A stretch of 64,000 nucleotides of DNA from Nonomuraea sp. PA05. Lineage in GTDB: Bacteria > Actinomycetota > Actinomycetes > Streptosporangiales > Streptosporangiaceae. The position numbers were made by a program, and so were the translations under genes. The notes beneath the pieces were generated by a model. The model did no database searches, was not told the DNA's origin, and saw only the letters and a program-made list of their open reading frames with translations. Positions 27,084-34,722 of the stretch are shown in pieces (the first letter of the stretch is position 1; each line of letters starts with the position of its first letter). The stretch is taken from contig NZ_VSEY01000051.1 of the NCBI RefSeq assembly GCF_008086045.1, positions 19,148 through 83,147 on the forward strand, given 5' to 3'.

Positions 27084-27826
27084 CGACCCACGCCATCGAG
27101 CTGCGTGACCTGCACAAGCACTTCGGCAAGAACGAGGTGCTCAAGGGCATCGACATGACGGTGGACCCGGGCCAGGTGGTCTGCGTCATCGGCCCGTCGG
27201 GCTCGGGCAAGTCCACCCTGCTGCGCTGCGTGAACCTGCTGGAGACGCCCACCAGGGGCAAGGTGTTCGTGGAGGGCGTCGAGGTCACCGACCCCGACGT
27301 GGACATCGACGCCGTACGCCGCCGTATCGGCATGGTCTTCCAGCAGTTCAACCTGTTCCCGCACATGACGGCGCTGGAGAACGTCATGATCGCCCAGCAG
27401 CGGGTGCTGAAGCGGAGCAAGCGGGAGGCGGAGGTCGTCGCCCGCGACAACCTCGACAAGGTCGGCGTGGGCGCCAAGTGCGACTCCCTGCCGGGCCAGC
27501 TCTCCGGCGGCCAGCAGCAGCGCGTCGCCATCGCCAGGGCGCTGGCCATGAACCCCAGCCTGATGCTCTTCGACGAGCCCACCTCGGCACTCGACCCCGA
27601 GCTGGTCGGTGACGTGCTCACCGTCATGCGCAAGCTGGCGGAGGAGGGCATGACCATGCTCGTGGTCACCCACGAGATGGGGTTCGCGCGGCAGGTGGCG
27701 GATCGGGTGGTGTTCATGGACGGTGGCGTGGTCGTCGAGGACGGCGCTCCCGCGCAGGTCATCGGCGACCCCCAGCAGGAGCGCACCCGCACGTTCCTGC
27801 ACCGCGTCCTGCACCCCGAGGACTGA
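27080..27826 (+). CDS. Amino-acid ABC transporter ATP-binding protein (GlnQ type)
   Basis: The 248-residue ATPase has Walker A GPSGSGKST, Q-loop VFQQFNLFPHM, signature LSGGQQQR, Walker B LMLFDEP and switch His in VVTHEMGF. It belongs to the polar-amino-acid uptake group and energises the permease with which it overlaps (ATGA). A 13-bp hairpin downstream (27837-27880) ends the operon. Confidence 0.95.
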   Translation: MTTHAIELRDLHKHFGKNEVLKGIDMTVDPGQVVCVIGPSGSGKSTLLRCVNLLETPTRGKVFVEGVEVTDPDVDIDAVRRRIGMVFQQFNLFPHMTALENVMIAQQRVLKRSKREAEVVARDNLDKVGVGAKCDSLPGQLSGGQQQRVAIARALAMNPSLMLFDEPTSALDPELVGDVLTVMRKLAEEGMTMLVVTHEMGFARQVADRVVFMDGGVVVEDGAPAQVIGDPQQERTRTFLHRVLHPED

Positions 27827-27836
27827 CCGTCCGGGA

Positions 27837-27880
27837 CGGCGCGGCTGGGCACGTCCAGAGACCACCTCCCAGCCGCGCCG
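27837..27880 (+). terminator. Hairpin terminator of the amino-acid ABC operon
   Basis: CGGCGCGGCTGGG (27837-27849) pairs perfectly with CCCAGCCGCGCCG (27868-27880) over an 18-base loop, 10 bases after the stop. Confidence 0.75.
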
Positions 27881-27925
27881 CCTCTCACCGGAACGACACC
27901 CCTCCTTCTGCTGTAATAGACCAGC

Positions 27926-28351
27926 ATGGACCTCACCTCTTACGCCGAGTGGGCGGTCCGGCTGGCCAACGACCCTGACCCGCCGCCCGAGCTGACCCGC
28001 CTGCGCGACGAGCTGGCCGCCGTGTTCGACGCCGCCGGCGACGAGCGTGCCGTGGCCGAGCGGCTGAACGCCCTCCTGGTGCGCTATCCCGTACGCCCCC
28101 AGCTCTCCGACCACGACGGCCGCCAGTGGCACCTCCACCTGGCCGAGGACCCCGCCGCGACCGCCGTCATGGGCCTGGCCGCGGTCGTCGCCGAGCTGGG
28201 CGTGGACCGCCTCGGACGCTGCCGTGAGCCGCGCTGCGGCCTGGCCTTCCTCGACACCTCCTCCAACCGCTCCCGCCGCTACTGCTCGCCCCGCTGCGCG
28301 AGCCGCGCCAACGTCGCCGCCTTCCGCGCCCGCCGCAGGAACGGCGCCTGA
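27926..28351 (+). CDS. CGNR-type zinc-finger (ABATE-like) protein, short form
   Basis: The 141-residue protein has an N-terminal helical region resembling the start of ABATE proteins and a C-terminal zinc finger, GRCREPRCG ... RRYCSPRCASRANVAAFRARRR. Four cysteines (two pairs) could bind zinc. The usual CGNR signature is changed to CASR. The basic end suggests nucleic-acid binding, and such proteins are usually classed as putative regulators. The ATG at 27926 has only a weak ribosome site. It stands alone between the ABC operon and convergent sodX. Confidence 0.75.
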   Translation: MDLTSYAEWAVRLANDPDPPPELTRLRDELAAVFDAAGDERAVAERLNALLVRYPVRPQLSDHDGRQWHLHLAEDPAATAVMGLAAVVAELGVDRLGRCREPRCGLAFLDTSSNRSRRYCSPRCASRANVAAFRARRRNGA

Positions 28352-28355
28352 GCGC

Positions 28356-28387
28356 CGAGGACGGAGAACACCGAGGACGGAGAACAC
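28356..28387. repeat. Two tandem copies of a 16-bp unit
   Basis: CGAGGACGGAGAACAC occurs at 28356-28371 and 28372-28387, directly after the CGNR-type gene and before the end of sodX. It has no obvious function. Confidence 0.7.
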
Positions 28388-28404
28388 CGCCACCCAGAAC
28401 GAGG

Positions 28405-28698
28405 CTAGCGGCGGCGCAGGAGCGGCCAGTAGCGCAGCACCACACGCCCCACGATGTCGTTCACGGGCCCGAAGTCCCAGCTGTCCCGCCGCCCGCTGGC
28501 CCGCTGGTTGTCGCTCTCCAGCCACCACCCGTCGGCCCCGTGCCACTGCGCCCGTTTGACGATGAGCCGAGCGGGATCGCCTGGCAGCCTCGCCACCACG
28601 AGGTCGCCGGGGTGCACGGCGGCGCCCCGGCGCACGAGAAGCCAGTCTCCTGGCACCAGCGCGGGCCGCATCGAATCCCCTTCGACACGCACTCTCAT
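28405..28698 (-). CDS. sodX: Nickel-type superoxide dismutase maturation protease
   Basis: This 97-residue S26-family (signal peptidase-like) protein removes the leader of Ni-SOD to expose the nickel-binding His. It shows the catalytic Ser in GDSMRP (Ser9) and the general-base Lys in LIVKRAQW, followed by WWLESDNQRAS and the C-terminal VGRVVLRYWP. It is shorter than a true signal peptidase and lacks a transmembrane anchor, as expected for SodX. The ATG at 28698 starts MRVRVEGDSM. It is divergent from sodN with only 89 bases between them, which confirms the assignment. Confidence 0.92.
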   Translation of the reverse strand: MRVRVEGDSMRPALVPGDWLLVRRGAAVHPGDLVVARLPGDPARLIVKRAQWHGADGWWLESDNQRASGRRDSWDFGPVNDIVGRVVLRYWPLLRRR

Positions 28699-28787
28699 CG
28701 TCGTTGACCCCCTACTCCGCAGGCATTGGGACCCGAGTAAGGTCGTTGAAGGACCAAGCTGATTCAGCATCCAGGAAGGATTTTCTG

Positions 28788-29189
28788 ATGCTCGCACGAC
28801 TGCTACGACCCAAGCATGTCGCTTCCGCACACTGCGACCTGCCCTGTGGGGTCTACGACCCCGCTCAGGCCCGTATCGAGGCCGAGTCGGTCAAGGCGAT
28901 CATGGAGAAGTACGCGGCGAACGAGGACCCGGTCTTCCGCGCCCGCGCCATCAAGATCAAGGAGGAGCGGGCCGAGCTGGTCAAGCACCACCTCTGGGTG
29001 CTGTGGACCGACTACTTCAAGCCGCCGCACCTCGAGCAGTACCCTCAGCTCCACCAGCTCTTCTGGGACGCCACGAAGCTCGCTGGCGCCGCGGGTGCCA
29101 AGGGCACCGTGGAGGTCGCCAAGGCGGAGGACCTGCTGGGCAAGATCGACGAAATCTCCAAGATCTTCTGGGAGACCAAGGCCGCCTAA
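28788..29189 (+). CDS. sodN: Superoxide dismutase, Ni type
   Basis: The 133-residue precursor has a 14-residue leader ending VASA, then the nickel hook HCDLPCGVYDPAQARIEAES. His15 becomes the mature N-terminus and Cys16/Cys20 ligate nickel. The helical remainder (EDPVFRARAIKIKEERAELVKHHLWVLWTDYFKP) is typical of the hexameric cytosolic enzyme. The ATG at 28788 follows AGGAAGGA. A strong terminator follows. Leader removal depends on the divergent sodX product. Confidence 0.97.
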   Translation: MLARLLRPKHVASAHCDLPCGVYDPAQARIEAESVKAIMEKYAANEDPVFRARAIKIKEERAELVKHHLWVLWTDYFKPPHLEQYPQLHQLFWDATKLAGAAGAKGTVEVAKAEDLLGKIDEISKIFWETKAA

Positions 29190-29201
29190 AACGGCACATA
29201 G

Positions 29202-29236
29202 GGCTCTGTGCGGTTACCAACCGCACAGAGCCTTTT
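29202..29236 (+). terminator. Rho-independent terminator of sodN
   Basis: A perfect 14-bp stem, GGCTCTGTGCGGTT (29202-29215) with AACCGCACAGAGCC (29219-29232), has a 3-base loop and is followed by TTTT. Confidence 0.92.
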
Positions 29237-29317
29237 CCGTAGATGGCGAGTCTGATTCATCCAAGCACCTCTGAAGGGCGGTAAGTTGCAGTCAGCGTCG
29301 GATTCGCGAGGAGGAAC

Positions 29318-29755
29318 GTGACCGAGGAAACCGAGACGCGCGCGGAGGGCGTGGCAGGCATCCGTGACGTGGTGAGCATCAGGCTCCCCGCGGCGAGTGC
29401 CTACTTGTCTGTGCTGCGTACGGCTACCGCCGGCCTGGCGGCGCGGCTTGACTTCACCCTGGACGAGATCGAGGACCTGCGGATCGCGGTCGACGAGGCC
29501 TGCGCCATGCTTCTCAACGAAGCTGTGCCGGGCACCGACCTCACCGCCGAGTTCGAGCTCACCGGGCAGGAGATGCAGGTCAGGGTCGAAGTGGCGACCG
29601 TCGGCAGCTCCGCGCCCAAGCGTGACGACTTCGCCTGGATGGTGCTGACCGCCCTGGCCGACGACGTCGACGCGGTGACCGACTCCCCCGATCGCATGGC
29701 GATCGTCCTGCGTAAGCGCCGAGGCGCGGCCCGGAGTACGGCAGGGCCGGCGTGA
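29318..29755 (+). CDS. RsbW-type anti-sigma regulatory factor (HATPase)
   Basis: The 145-residue protein has the Bergerat ATPase fold of anti-sigma serine kinases. The N-box region reads EDLRIAVDEACAMLLNEA (about residues 48-65), and the C-terminal strand is DRMAIVLRKRRG. Such proteins hold SigB/F/G-type sigma factors inactive until an anti-anti-sigma factor releases them. The GTG start at 29318 follows GAGGAGGA. Its stop overlaps a possible GTG start of the sigma gene, so the pair forms one operon. No anti-anti-sigma gene is adjacent. Confidence 0.88.
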   Translation: MTEETETRAEGVAGIRDVVSIRLPAASAYLSVLRTATAGLAARLDFTLDEIEDLRIAVDEACAMLLNEAVPGTDLTAEFELTGQEMQVRVEVATVGSSAPKRDDFAWMVLTALADDVDAVTDSPDRMAIVLRKRRGAARSTAGPA

Positions 29756-29772
29756 CGGAAAGGACTGGAGCC

Positions 29773-30552
29773 ATGGCCACCAGCGAACACGCCGTGCCCG
29801 ACAGGGTGCGCGCCCGCATGCTCTTCGCCGAGCTGGCCGAGCTGGGCCCCGAGGAGCCGCGCCGCCAGCGCATCAGGGATGAGCTGGTCGAGCTTCACCT
29901 TCCCCTGGTCGAATACCTGGCTCGCCGCTTCCGCAACAGGGGCGAGTGGCTCGACGACCTCACCCAGGTCGCCACCATCGGGTTGATCAAATCCATCGAC
30001 CGGTTCGACCTGAACCGGGGCGTGGAGTTCTCCACCTACGCCACGCCCACGATCGTGGGCGAGATCAAGCGGCACTTCCGCGACAAGGGCTGGGCGGTCC
30101 GCGTGCCGCGCAGGCTGCAGGAGCTGAAGCTGTCGCTGACCAAGGCGATAAGCGATCTGTCCCAGCGGGAGGGGCGCGCCCCGACCGTGGCGGAGCTGGC
30201 CTCCTACCTCAAGATGACCGAGGAGGAGGTGCTCGAAGGGCTCGAATCGGCGAACGCGTACTCCACCGTCTCGCTGGATGCGCCCGACTCGGGAGACGAC
30301 GACGCCCCGGCGGTGTCCGACTCGCTCGGCATCGTGGACGAGTCGCTGGAGGGCGTCGAGTACCGCGAGTCGCTCAAGCCGCTGCTCGAACGGCTGCCGC
30401 CGCGCGAGAAGCGCATCCTGCTGCTGCGCTTCTTCGGCAACATGACGCAGTCGCAGATCGCCACCGAGCTGGGCATCTCGCAGATGCACGTCTCGCGTCT
30501 GCTCGCCCGCACGCTGGCGCAGCTGCGCGAGGGTCTGACCGCCGACGACTGA
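29773..30552 (+). CDS. SigB/SigF/SigG-family RNA polymerase sigma factor
   Basis: The 259-residue group 3 sigma factor has region 2 (LVEYLARRFRNRGEWLDDLTQVATIGLIKSIDRFD, then FSTYATPTIVGEIKRHFRDKGW), region 3 (VPRRLQELKLSLTKAISDL) and region 4 (RILLLRFFGNMTQSQIATELGISQMHVSRLLART). In actinomycetes these direct stress or developmental genes. The ATG at 29773 follows GGACTGGAG; GTG 29752, which overlaps the anti-sigma stop, is an alternative. The upstream RsbW-type protein is its probable partner. Confidence 0.92.
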   Translation: MATSEHAVPDRVRARMLFAELAELGPEEPRRQRIRDELVELHLPLVEYLARRFRNRGEWLDDLTQVATIGLIKSIDRFDLNRGVEFSTYATPTIVGEIKRHFRDKGWAVRVPRRLQELKLSLTKAISDLSQREGRAPTVAELASYLKMTEEEVLEGLESANAYSTVSLDAPDSGDDDAPAVSDSLGIVDESLEGVEYRESLKPLLERLPPREKRILLLRFFGNMTQSQIATELGISQMHVSRLLARTLAQLREGLTADD

Positions 30553-30593
30553 GGCCCCGGGCTTCCGCGCGTCGCCACCCCTCCCGGGCCGGC

Positions 30594-30689
30594 GCGCGAA
30601 CACGGGCCAGCGCGAACACGGGCCAGCGCGAACACGGGCCAGCGCGAACACGGGCCAGCGCGAACACGGGCCAGCGCGAACACGGGCCT
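30594..30689. repeat. Six near-perfect tandem copies of a 16-bp unit
   Basis: GCGCGAACACGGGCCA repeats with exact 16-bp period from 30594 (units at 30594, 30610, 30626, 30642, 30658, 30674). The last copy ends CCTG instead of CCAG. The block lies between the stops of the convergent sigma-factor and membrane-protein genes. It has no spacers and no dyad symmetry strong enough for a terminator. Confidence 0.93.
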
Positions 30690-30714
30690 GACGCGTGGAC
30701 GAACGAGGACGGGT

Positions 30715-31122
30715 TTAACGGCGTGGAGCGTCCGTCGCCTGGTCGTCGCCGTAGAGCGCCCGCGTGGTGGGCGGGGACAGCAGCGTCACGAGCCCCGCCA
30801 GGGCCACGACGATCAGCGGGATCCCGAGCTGCGGCAGCCCCGAGGTGATGAGCGTGCCGCCGATGGGCACGAGGAAGATCTGGGTCAGCACGGCCGGCGA
30901 CCGCCCCCACCGCTCGGTCCTGAACAGCCCGCCGTACGCCACCCACAGCAGACCGGCCCCGATGAGCAGGCCGAAGACCGCTTCCGCGAGGGCGGTGGTG
31001 ATGTCGTCAGGCGCCCCGGTGAGGGTCTCCACCGCGACGTAGACGCCGAGTCCGAGCGCGACCAGCCCTTCGAGGGCGACGACCCCGGCGGCGATCAGCA
31101 GGGTAAGCGGGCGACCGTTCAC
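30715..31122 (-). CDS. Small integral membrane protein of unknown function
   Basis: The 135-residue protein has about four predicted membrane helices: near residues 7-31 (LLIAAGVVALEGLVALGLGVYVAV), 43-62, 76-95 and 97-115. It ends in a short charged cytosolic tail. No family motif is recognisable. The ATG at 31122 is divergent from the lipid-kinase gene by 88 bases. Similar four-helix proteins are common next to DAG kinase-like genes in actinomycetes; the role is unknown. Confidence 0.8.
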   Translation of the reverse strand: MNGRPLTLLIAAGVVALEGLVALGLGVYVAVETLTGAPDDITTALAEAVFGLLIGAGLLWVAYGGLFRTERWGRSPAVLTQIFLVPIGGTLITSGLPQLGIPLIVVALAGLVTLLSPPTTRALYGDDQATDAPRR

Positions 31123-31210
31123 GTCCGTACCTTACCTCTCGGGCAGGACGGGGCGGAAAATAGGACGTTCGGCCGATAAGTCGGACAAGGCCACCGGCTA
31201 CGCTGGCGTC

Positions 31211-32176
31211 ATGCGCGCAATGCTGCTGGTCAACCCCAAGGCCACGACCACGAACGCCCGCACCCGGGACGTGCTCATCCGCGCACTCGGCGCGGCGGTC
31301 GACCTCTCCGTCGAGGAGACCCGCTACCGCGGTCACGCCGCCTCCCTGGCGGCCACCGCGCGGTCCAAGGGCTACGACGTGGTCGCGGTGCTCGGCGGCG
31401 ATGGAACGATCAACGAGACCGTCAACGGCCTGCTGAACCCGGTCAACGGCGAGGACCCCGCGTACGGCGACGACCCGAGCGCCGGCCGCCCCGGCCTGAT
31501 CGTCATCCCTGGCGGCAGCGCGAACGTCTTCGCCCGCGCGCTGGGCCTGCCGAACGACCCCACGGAGTCCACCGGCCAGGTGCTGGAGGCGCTCAGGGAG
31601 GACCGGCGCAGGACCGTGGGTTTGGGCCAGGCCCTTTGGGAGGGGCAGAGCCGCTACTTCACCTTCTGCTCGGGGATGGGCTACGACGCAGAGGTTGTAC
31701 GGGCCGTGGAGGGCCTGCGGGGCACCGGGCGTAAGGCTACCCCTGCACGGTATGTGAACACGGCTCTGAGGCACTATCTGGCCACGGACAAGCGCCATCC
31801 CGCGATGACCGTGACCGGCCCCGGCATCCCGTCCGCCGGAGGGGTGTTCATGGCGATCGTCTCCAACACCTCACCATGGACGTACGTGGGCAGCAAGCCG
31901 GTCCGCCCCACCCCGTGGGCGAGCTTCGAGACGGGCCTCGATCTCCTCGGGATGCGGCGCATGGGGCCGATGACGCTGGCGAAAGTGATCAGGCACATCC
32001 TCACGGAGAGTGACATCCTTCCGTCCGGCCGGCACCTCGTCCAGATGCACGACGAGGCCGAGATCACGCTCACCGCCGACCGCCCCGTGGCCTTCCAGCT
32101 GGACGGCGACTACCTGGGAGAACGCGAAACCGTAACATTCCGGTCTACACCGAACGCGTTACAAGTTCTGGTCTAG
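31211..32176 (+). CDS. Diacylglycerol kinase-family lipid kinase
   Basis: The 321-residue protein has the DAGK catalytic domain: N-terminal LLVNPKAT, nucleotide site VAVLGGDGTINETVNGLL (about residues 58-75), IPGGSANVFARALG, and the YegS-like C-terminal beta domain ending in PVAFQLDGDYLGE. It probably phosphorylates a membrane lipid such as diacylglycerol. The ATG at 31211 is the only good start. It precedes whiB1, as in the M. tuberculosis Rv3218-whiB1 arrangement (from memory). Confidence 0.9.
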   Translation: MRAMLLVNPKATTTNARTRDVLIRALGAAVDLSVEETRYRGHAASLAATARSKGYDVVAVLGGDGTINETVNGLLNPVNGEDPAYGDDPSAGRPGLIVIPGGSANVFARALGLPNDPTESTGQVLEALREDRRRTVGLGQALWEGQSRYFTFCSGMGYDAEVVRAVEGLRGTGRKATPARYVNTALRHYLATDKRHPAMTVTGPGIPSAGGVFMAIVSNTSPWTYVGSKPVRPTPWASFETGLDLLGMRRMGPMTLAKVIRHILTESDILPSGRHLVQMHDEAEITLTADRPVAFQLDGDYLGERETVTFRSTPNALQVLV

Positions 32177-32378
32177 CCGGTTACATTCGGTCATTGTGTG
32201 ACGCATCCGACATCCATAACCACCAAAACTTCCCGCCAACCCCCTTGCGTGCACTCTGCGTGGCTGACAGGCTCATTCATGACGTCGGAACGTAGGACCT
32301 TTAAACACCCCAGGGTCCTCCGATGATCAGCGGGCGACCCCGGTCCTCACAGGATCCGGGTAATTGTTCGCGCGAGTT

Positions 32379-32394
32379 AGTGAAACTCTTCACA
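32379..32394 (+). promoter_or_regulatory. Crp-like site in the whiB1 upstream region
   Basis: AGTGAAACTCTTCACA matches TGTGA-N6-TCACA at 9 of 10 positions and contains a perfect GTGAA/TTCAC inverted repeat. It lies 55 bases before the whiB1 ATG. In M. tuberculosis whiB1 is controlled by the Crp protein Rv3676, so the same logic is likely here. A second, half-matching site lies at 32197-32212. Confidence 0.6.
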
Positions 32395-32448
32395 AAGTAG
32401 TAGCCGCACGGAGCCGACCAGAGGCTCCATCTACTAAGGAGTGGACGC

Positions 32449-32703
32449 ATGGACTGGCGCCACCGAGCTGCCTGCCGTGACGTGGACCCCGAGCTGTTCT
32501 TCCCGATCGGCAACACCGGCCCGGCACTCATGCAGATCGAGGAGGCCAAGCAGGTCTGTCGTTCCTGCTCGGCCGTCGAGGCCTGTCTGAAGTGGGCGCT
32601 GGAGTCCGGCCAGGACGCCGGCGTCTGGGGCGGGCTGAGCGAGGACGAGCGCCGCGCGCTCAAGCGCCGCTCCGCCCGGGCCCGCGCCCGCGCCACCGCC
32701 TGA
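32449..32703 (+). CDS. whiB1: WhiB-family iron-sulphur transcriptional regulator WhiB1
   Basis: The 84-residue protein carries the four cysteines of a [4Fe-4S] cluster: C9 (HRAACRD), then CRSCSAVEAC with a C-x2-C-x5-C pattern. The G(V/I)WGG turn (AGVWGGLSEDERR) and a basic C-terminal tail for DNA contact follow. The short N-terminus (MDWRHRAACRD) matches WhiB1/WblE. It is essential and nitric-oxide sensitive in mycobacteria. The ATG at 32449 follows AAGGAG. It is convergent with pdtaS, as in M. tuberculosis. Confidence 0.93.
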   Translation: MDWRHRAACRDVDPELFFPIGNTGPALMQIEEAKQVCRSCSAVEACLKWALESGQDAGVWGGLSEDERRALKRRSARARARATA

Positions 32704-32786
32704 CGATTCCCGCACGGAAGACGGCCCGCGACGCAGCAGCGGCGCCGTCGTTCAGCAAGCACTGACGACCTGGCTGAGCGGGACAC

Positions 32787-34256
32787 CTAGCCGGCCGGGA
32801 GCGGGATCGACAGCACGACCTCCGTGCCGCCTTCCAGGCGCGGCTCGATGGTGAGCCGCCCGGACAACTCCCCCTCGACCAGCGTACGCACGATCTGCAG
32901 CCCCAGACTGGTGGAGCTGTCGAGGTCGAAGCCGCTGGGCAGGCCACGCCCGTCGTCCCAGACGGTCACGTTGAGCCGCTCGTGCGCCGACTCGACCACC
33001 ACCTGCAGCCGCTTGGGCCGGCCGTGTTGCAGCGCGTTCTGCAACAGCTCGGTCAGCGCCATGGCCAGCGGTGTGGCGATGAGCGAGGGCAGCACCCCGA
33101 ACGCCCCCGCGCGGCGCGGCGTGACGGCCACCTCCGGCGACGACACCTCGCCCGCCATCGCGATGACCCGATCGGCGATCTCGTCGAAGTCGACGAACTC
33201 CTCCGGCGCGTGCGACAGCGTCTCGTGCACGATCGCGATCGATCCGACCCTGCGCACCGCCTCCTCCAGCGCCTCCCGCCCCTCGGGCACCTGCAGCCGT
33301 CTGGCCTGGAGCCGCAGCAGTGCGGCCACGGTCTGCAGGTTGTTCTTGACCCGGTGGTGGATCTCGCGGATCGTGGCGTCCTTCGTCATCAGCTCGCGCT
33401 CGCGCCGCCGCAGCTCCGTGACGTCCCTGATGAGCACCAGCGCGCCGATGCGGCCGCCGCCGACGATCAGCGGGATGGCCCTGAGCTGCACGATCGTGCC
33501 GCCCGACTCGACCTCGGTCTCCTTCGCCGCGCGCCCGCTGGCCACGATCATCAGGTCTTCGTTGATCGGCTCGTCCGAGTAGCACAGCGTCGCGGTGACC
33601 CGGCCCAGCTCGGCGCCGACCAGGTCGGCGTGCAGGCCGAGCCGGCGGTAGGCGGACAGCGCGTTCGGGGACGCGTACGTCACGCGCCCGGCCCTGTCGA
33701 GCCGCAGCAGGCCGTCGCCGACGCGCGGCGAGCGCACCAGGATCGGCTCCTCGCCGGAGAACGGGAAGCGCCCCTCCGCCACCATCTGCGCCAGGTCGGA
33801 GGCGCTCTGCAGGTAGGTCAGCTCCAGGCGGGACGGCGTGCGCGCCGAGGACAGGTTCGTGGAGCGCTGGATGACCGCCAGGAAGCGGCCCTCGCCGCCC
33901 TCGACCGCCCGGCGCACGGGGATGGTCTCCTCGCGCACGGGCACGCCGGTGGACCAGTCGGGGTCGCCCTCGCGGCAGATGCGGCGCTCGTTCCAGGCCG
34001 TGTCGATGAGGTTGCGCTCGCCCTTGGCCGCCACGGTGCCGACGATGTCGTCGTGGTAGACGGTGGGGCCGGTCGTCGGGCGCATCTGGGCGATCGCGAT
34101 CCAGCCGCTCTCCCCCAGCAGCGGCGCCCACAGGATGAGGTCGGCGAACGACAGGTCGGCCAGCAGCTGCCAGTCGGAGACGAGCGAGTGCAGCCAGTCG
34201 AGGTCCGCCTCGTCGAGCGCTGTGTGGCGGGCTACGAGGTCGCTGAGAGTCGGCAC
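32787..34256 (-). CDS. pdtaS: Sensor histidine kinase PdtaS
   Basis: The 489-residue soluble kinase has an N-terminal GAF-like domain (WQLLADLSFADLILW), a PAS domain (about residues 185-300), then a HisKA_2 dimerisation domain with the phospho-acceptor in REIHHRVKNNLQTVAALLRLQ, and an HATPase domain (ELLQNALQHG, DDGRGLP). In mycobacteria PdtaS phosphorylates the RNA-binding antiterminator PdtaR, which is not in this window. The GTG at 34256 gives the family N-terminus (VPTLSDLVARHTAL). It lies next to whiB1 as in M. tuberculosis. Confidence 0.93.
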   Translation of the reverse strand: MPTLSDLVARHTALDEADLDWLHSLVSDWQLLADLSFADLILWAPLLGESGWIAIAQMRPTTGPTVYHDDIVGTVAAKGERNLIDTAWNERRICREGDPDWSTGVPVREETIPVRRAVEGGEGRFLAVIQRSTNLSSARTPSRLELTYLQSASDLAQMVAEGRFPFSGEEPILVRSPRVGDGLLRLDRAGRVTYASPNALSAYRRLGLHADLVGAELGRVTATLCYSDEPINEDLMIVASGRAAKETEVESGGTIVQLRAIPLIVGGGRIGALVLIRDVTELRRRERELMTKDATIREIHHRVKNNLQTVAALLRLQARRLQVPEGREALEEAVRRVGSIAIVHETLSHAPEEFVDFDEIADRVIAMAGEVSSPEVAVTPRRAGAFGVLPSLIATPLAMALTELLQNALQHGRPKRLQVVVESAHERLNVTVWDDGRGLPSGFDLDSSTSLGLQIVRTLVEGELSGRLTIEPRLEGGTEVVLSIPLPAG

Positions 34257-34398
34257 GAGTGCATCATGCGTGCTTTCCCCCGCAACAACCAAACCGACTC
34301 CCGGTGGGAGCGAGCAGGGTTGAGCAGATAGCGGACGAGCAGGCAGAGTTCCCGCCAGCGGGGGCATAACACCATACGGTGGAGGGTCAATCTCATAT

Positions 34399-34414
34399 TG
34401 TGAGAACCGTCACA
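34399..34414. promoter_or_regulatory. Perfect Crp-consensus site overlapping a start codon
   Basis: TGTGAGAACCGTCACA fits TGTGA-N6-TCACA exactly and also the Streptomyces Crp motif GTG-N6-GNCAC. Its last base is the A of the ATG at 34414. It lies between divergent pdtaS and the 34414-dasR-bioD genes, so Crp could act on either. Confidence 0.65.
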
Positions 34415-34722
34415 TGGCCGAAACAGCCGGATCCCAGGATGGGGCGGTGCACGTCGAGCCGGAGGTGATCCACACGGGCAGGTGGTTCTCCCGCGACACG
34501 GCGCGTGAACCGGCCTCGGTTACGATCGCGCGCGCCGCTGTGGATATCCTTCACAATCAACCTGAGCTGCCCGGATCCGCGTGTGCTCACACCCGTACGC
34601 GCCCGGAGCCCGTGGGCCGCTCCTGCCCGTGGTTGACCGCTCGGGCCGAAGTGAGTTCCGATGATCTCGCGGTGATCAGACACGCCCTCACCGCCGTGGC
34701 AGAAGTGAAGGTGAGAGCGTGA
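34414..34722 (+). CDS. Hypothetical protein upstream of dasR
   Basis: The 102-residue frame starts MAETAGSQDG and shows moderate coding bias (mostly G/C at third positions, weaker than its neighbours). No domain or membrane segment is recognised. Its stop overlaps the dasR GTG start as GTGA, which favours a real, translationally coupled gene. No clear ribosome site precedes the ATG; a consensus Crp site abuts it instead, so the mRNA may be leaderless or the site may repress. Treat it as a probable but unproven gene. Confidence 0.5.
   Translation: MAETAGSQDGAVHVEPEVIHTGRWFSRDTAREPASVTIARAAVDILHNQPELPGSACAHTRTRPEPVGRSCPWLTARAEVSSDDLAVIRHALTAVAEVKVRA

Noticed and set aside
32163..32180. Possible DasR site (resembles TGGTCTAGACCA) at the end of the lipid kinase gene
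   Set aside because: Only about 11 of 16 positions match, the right half is poor, and it overlaps a stop codon, so chance is likely.
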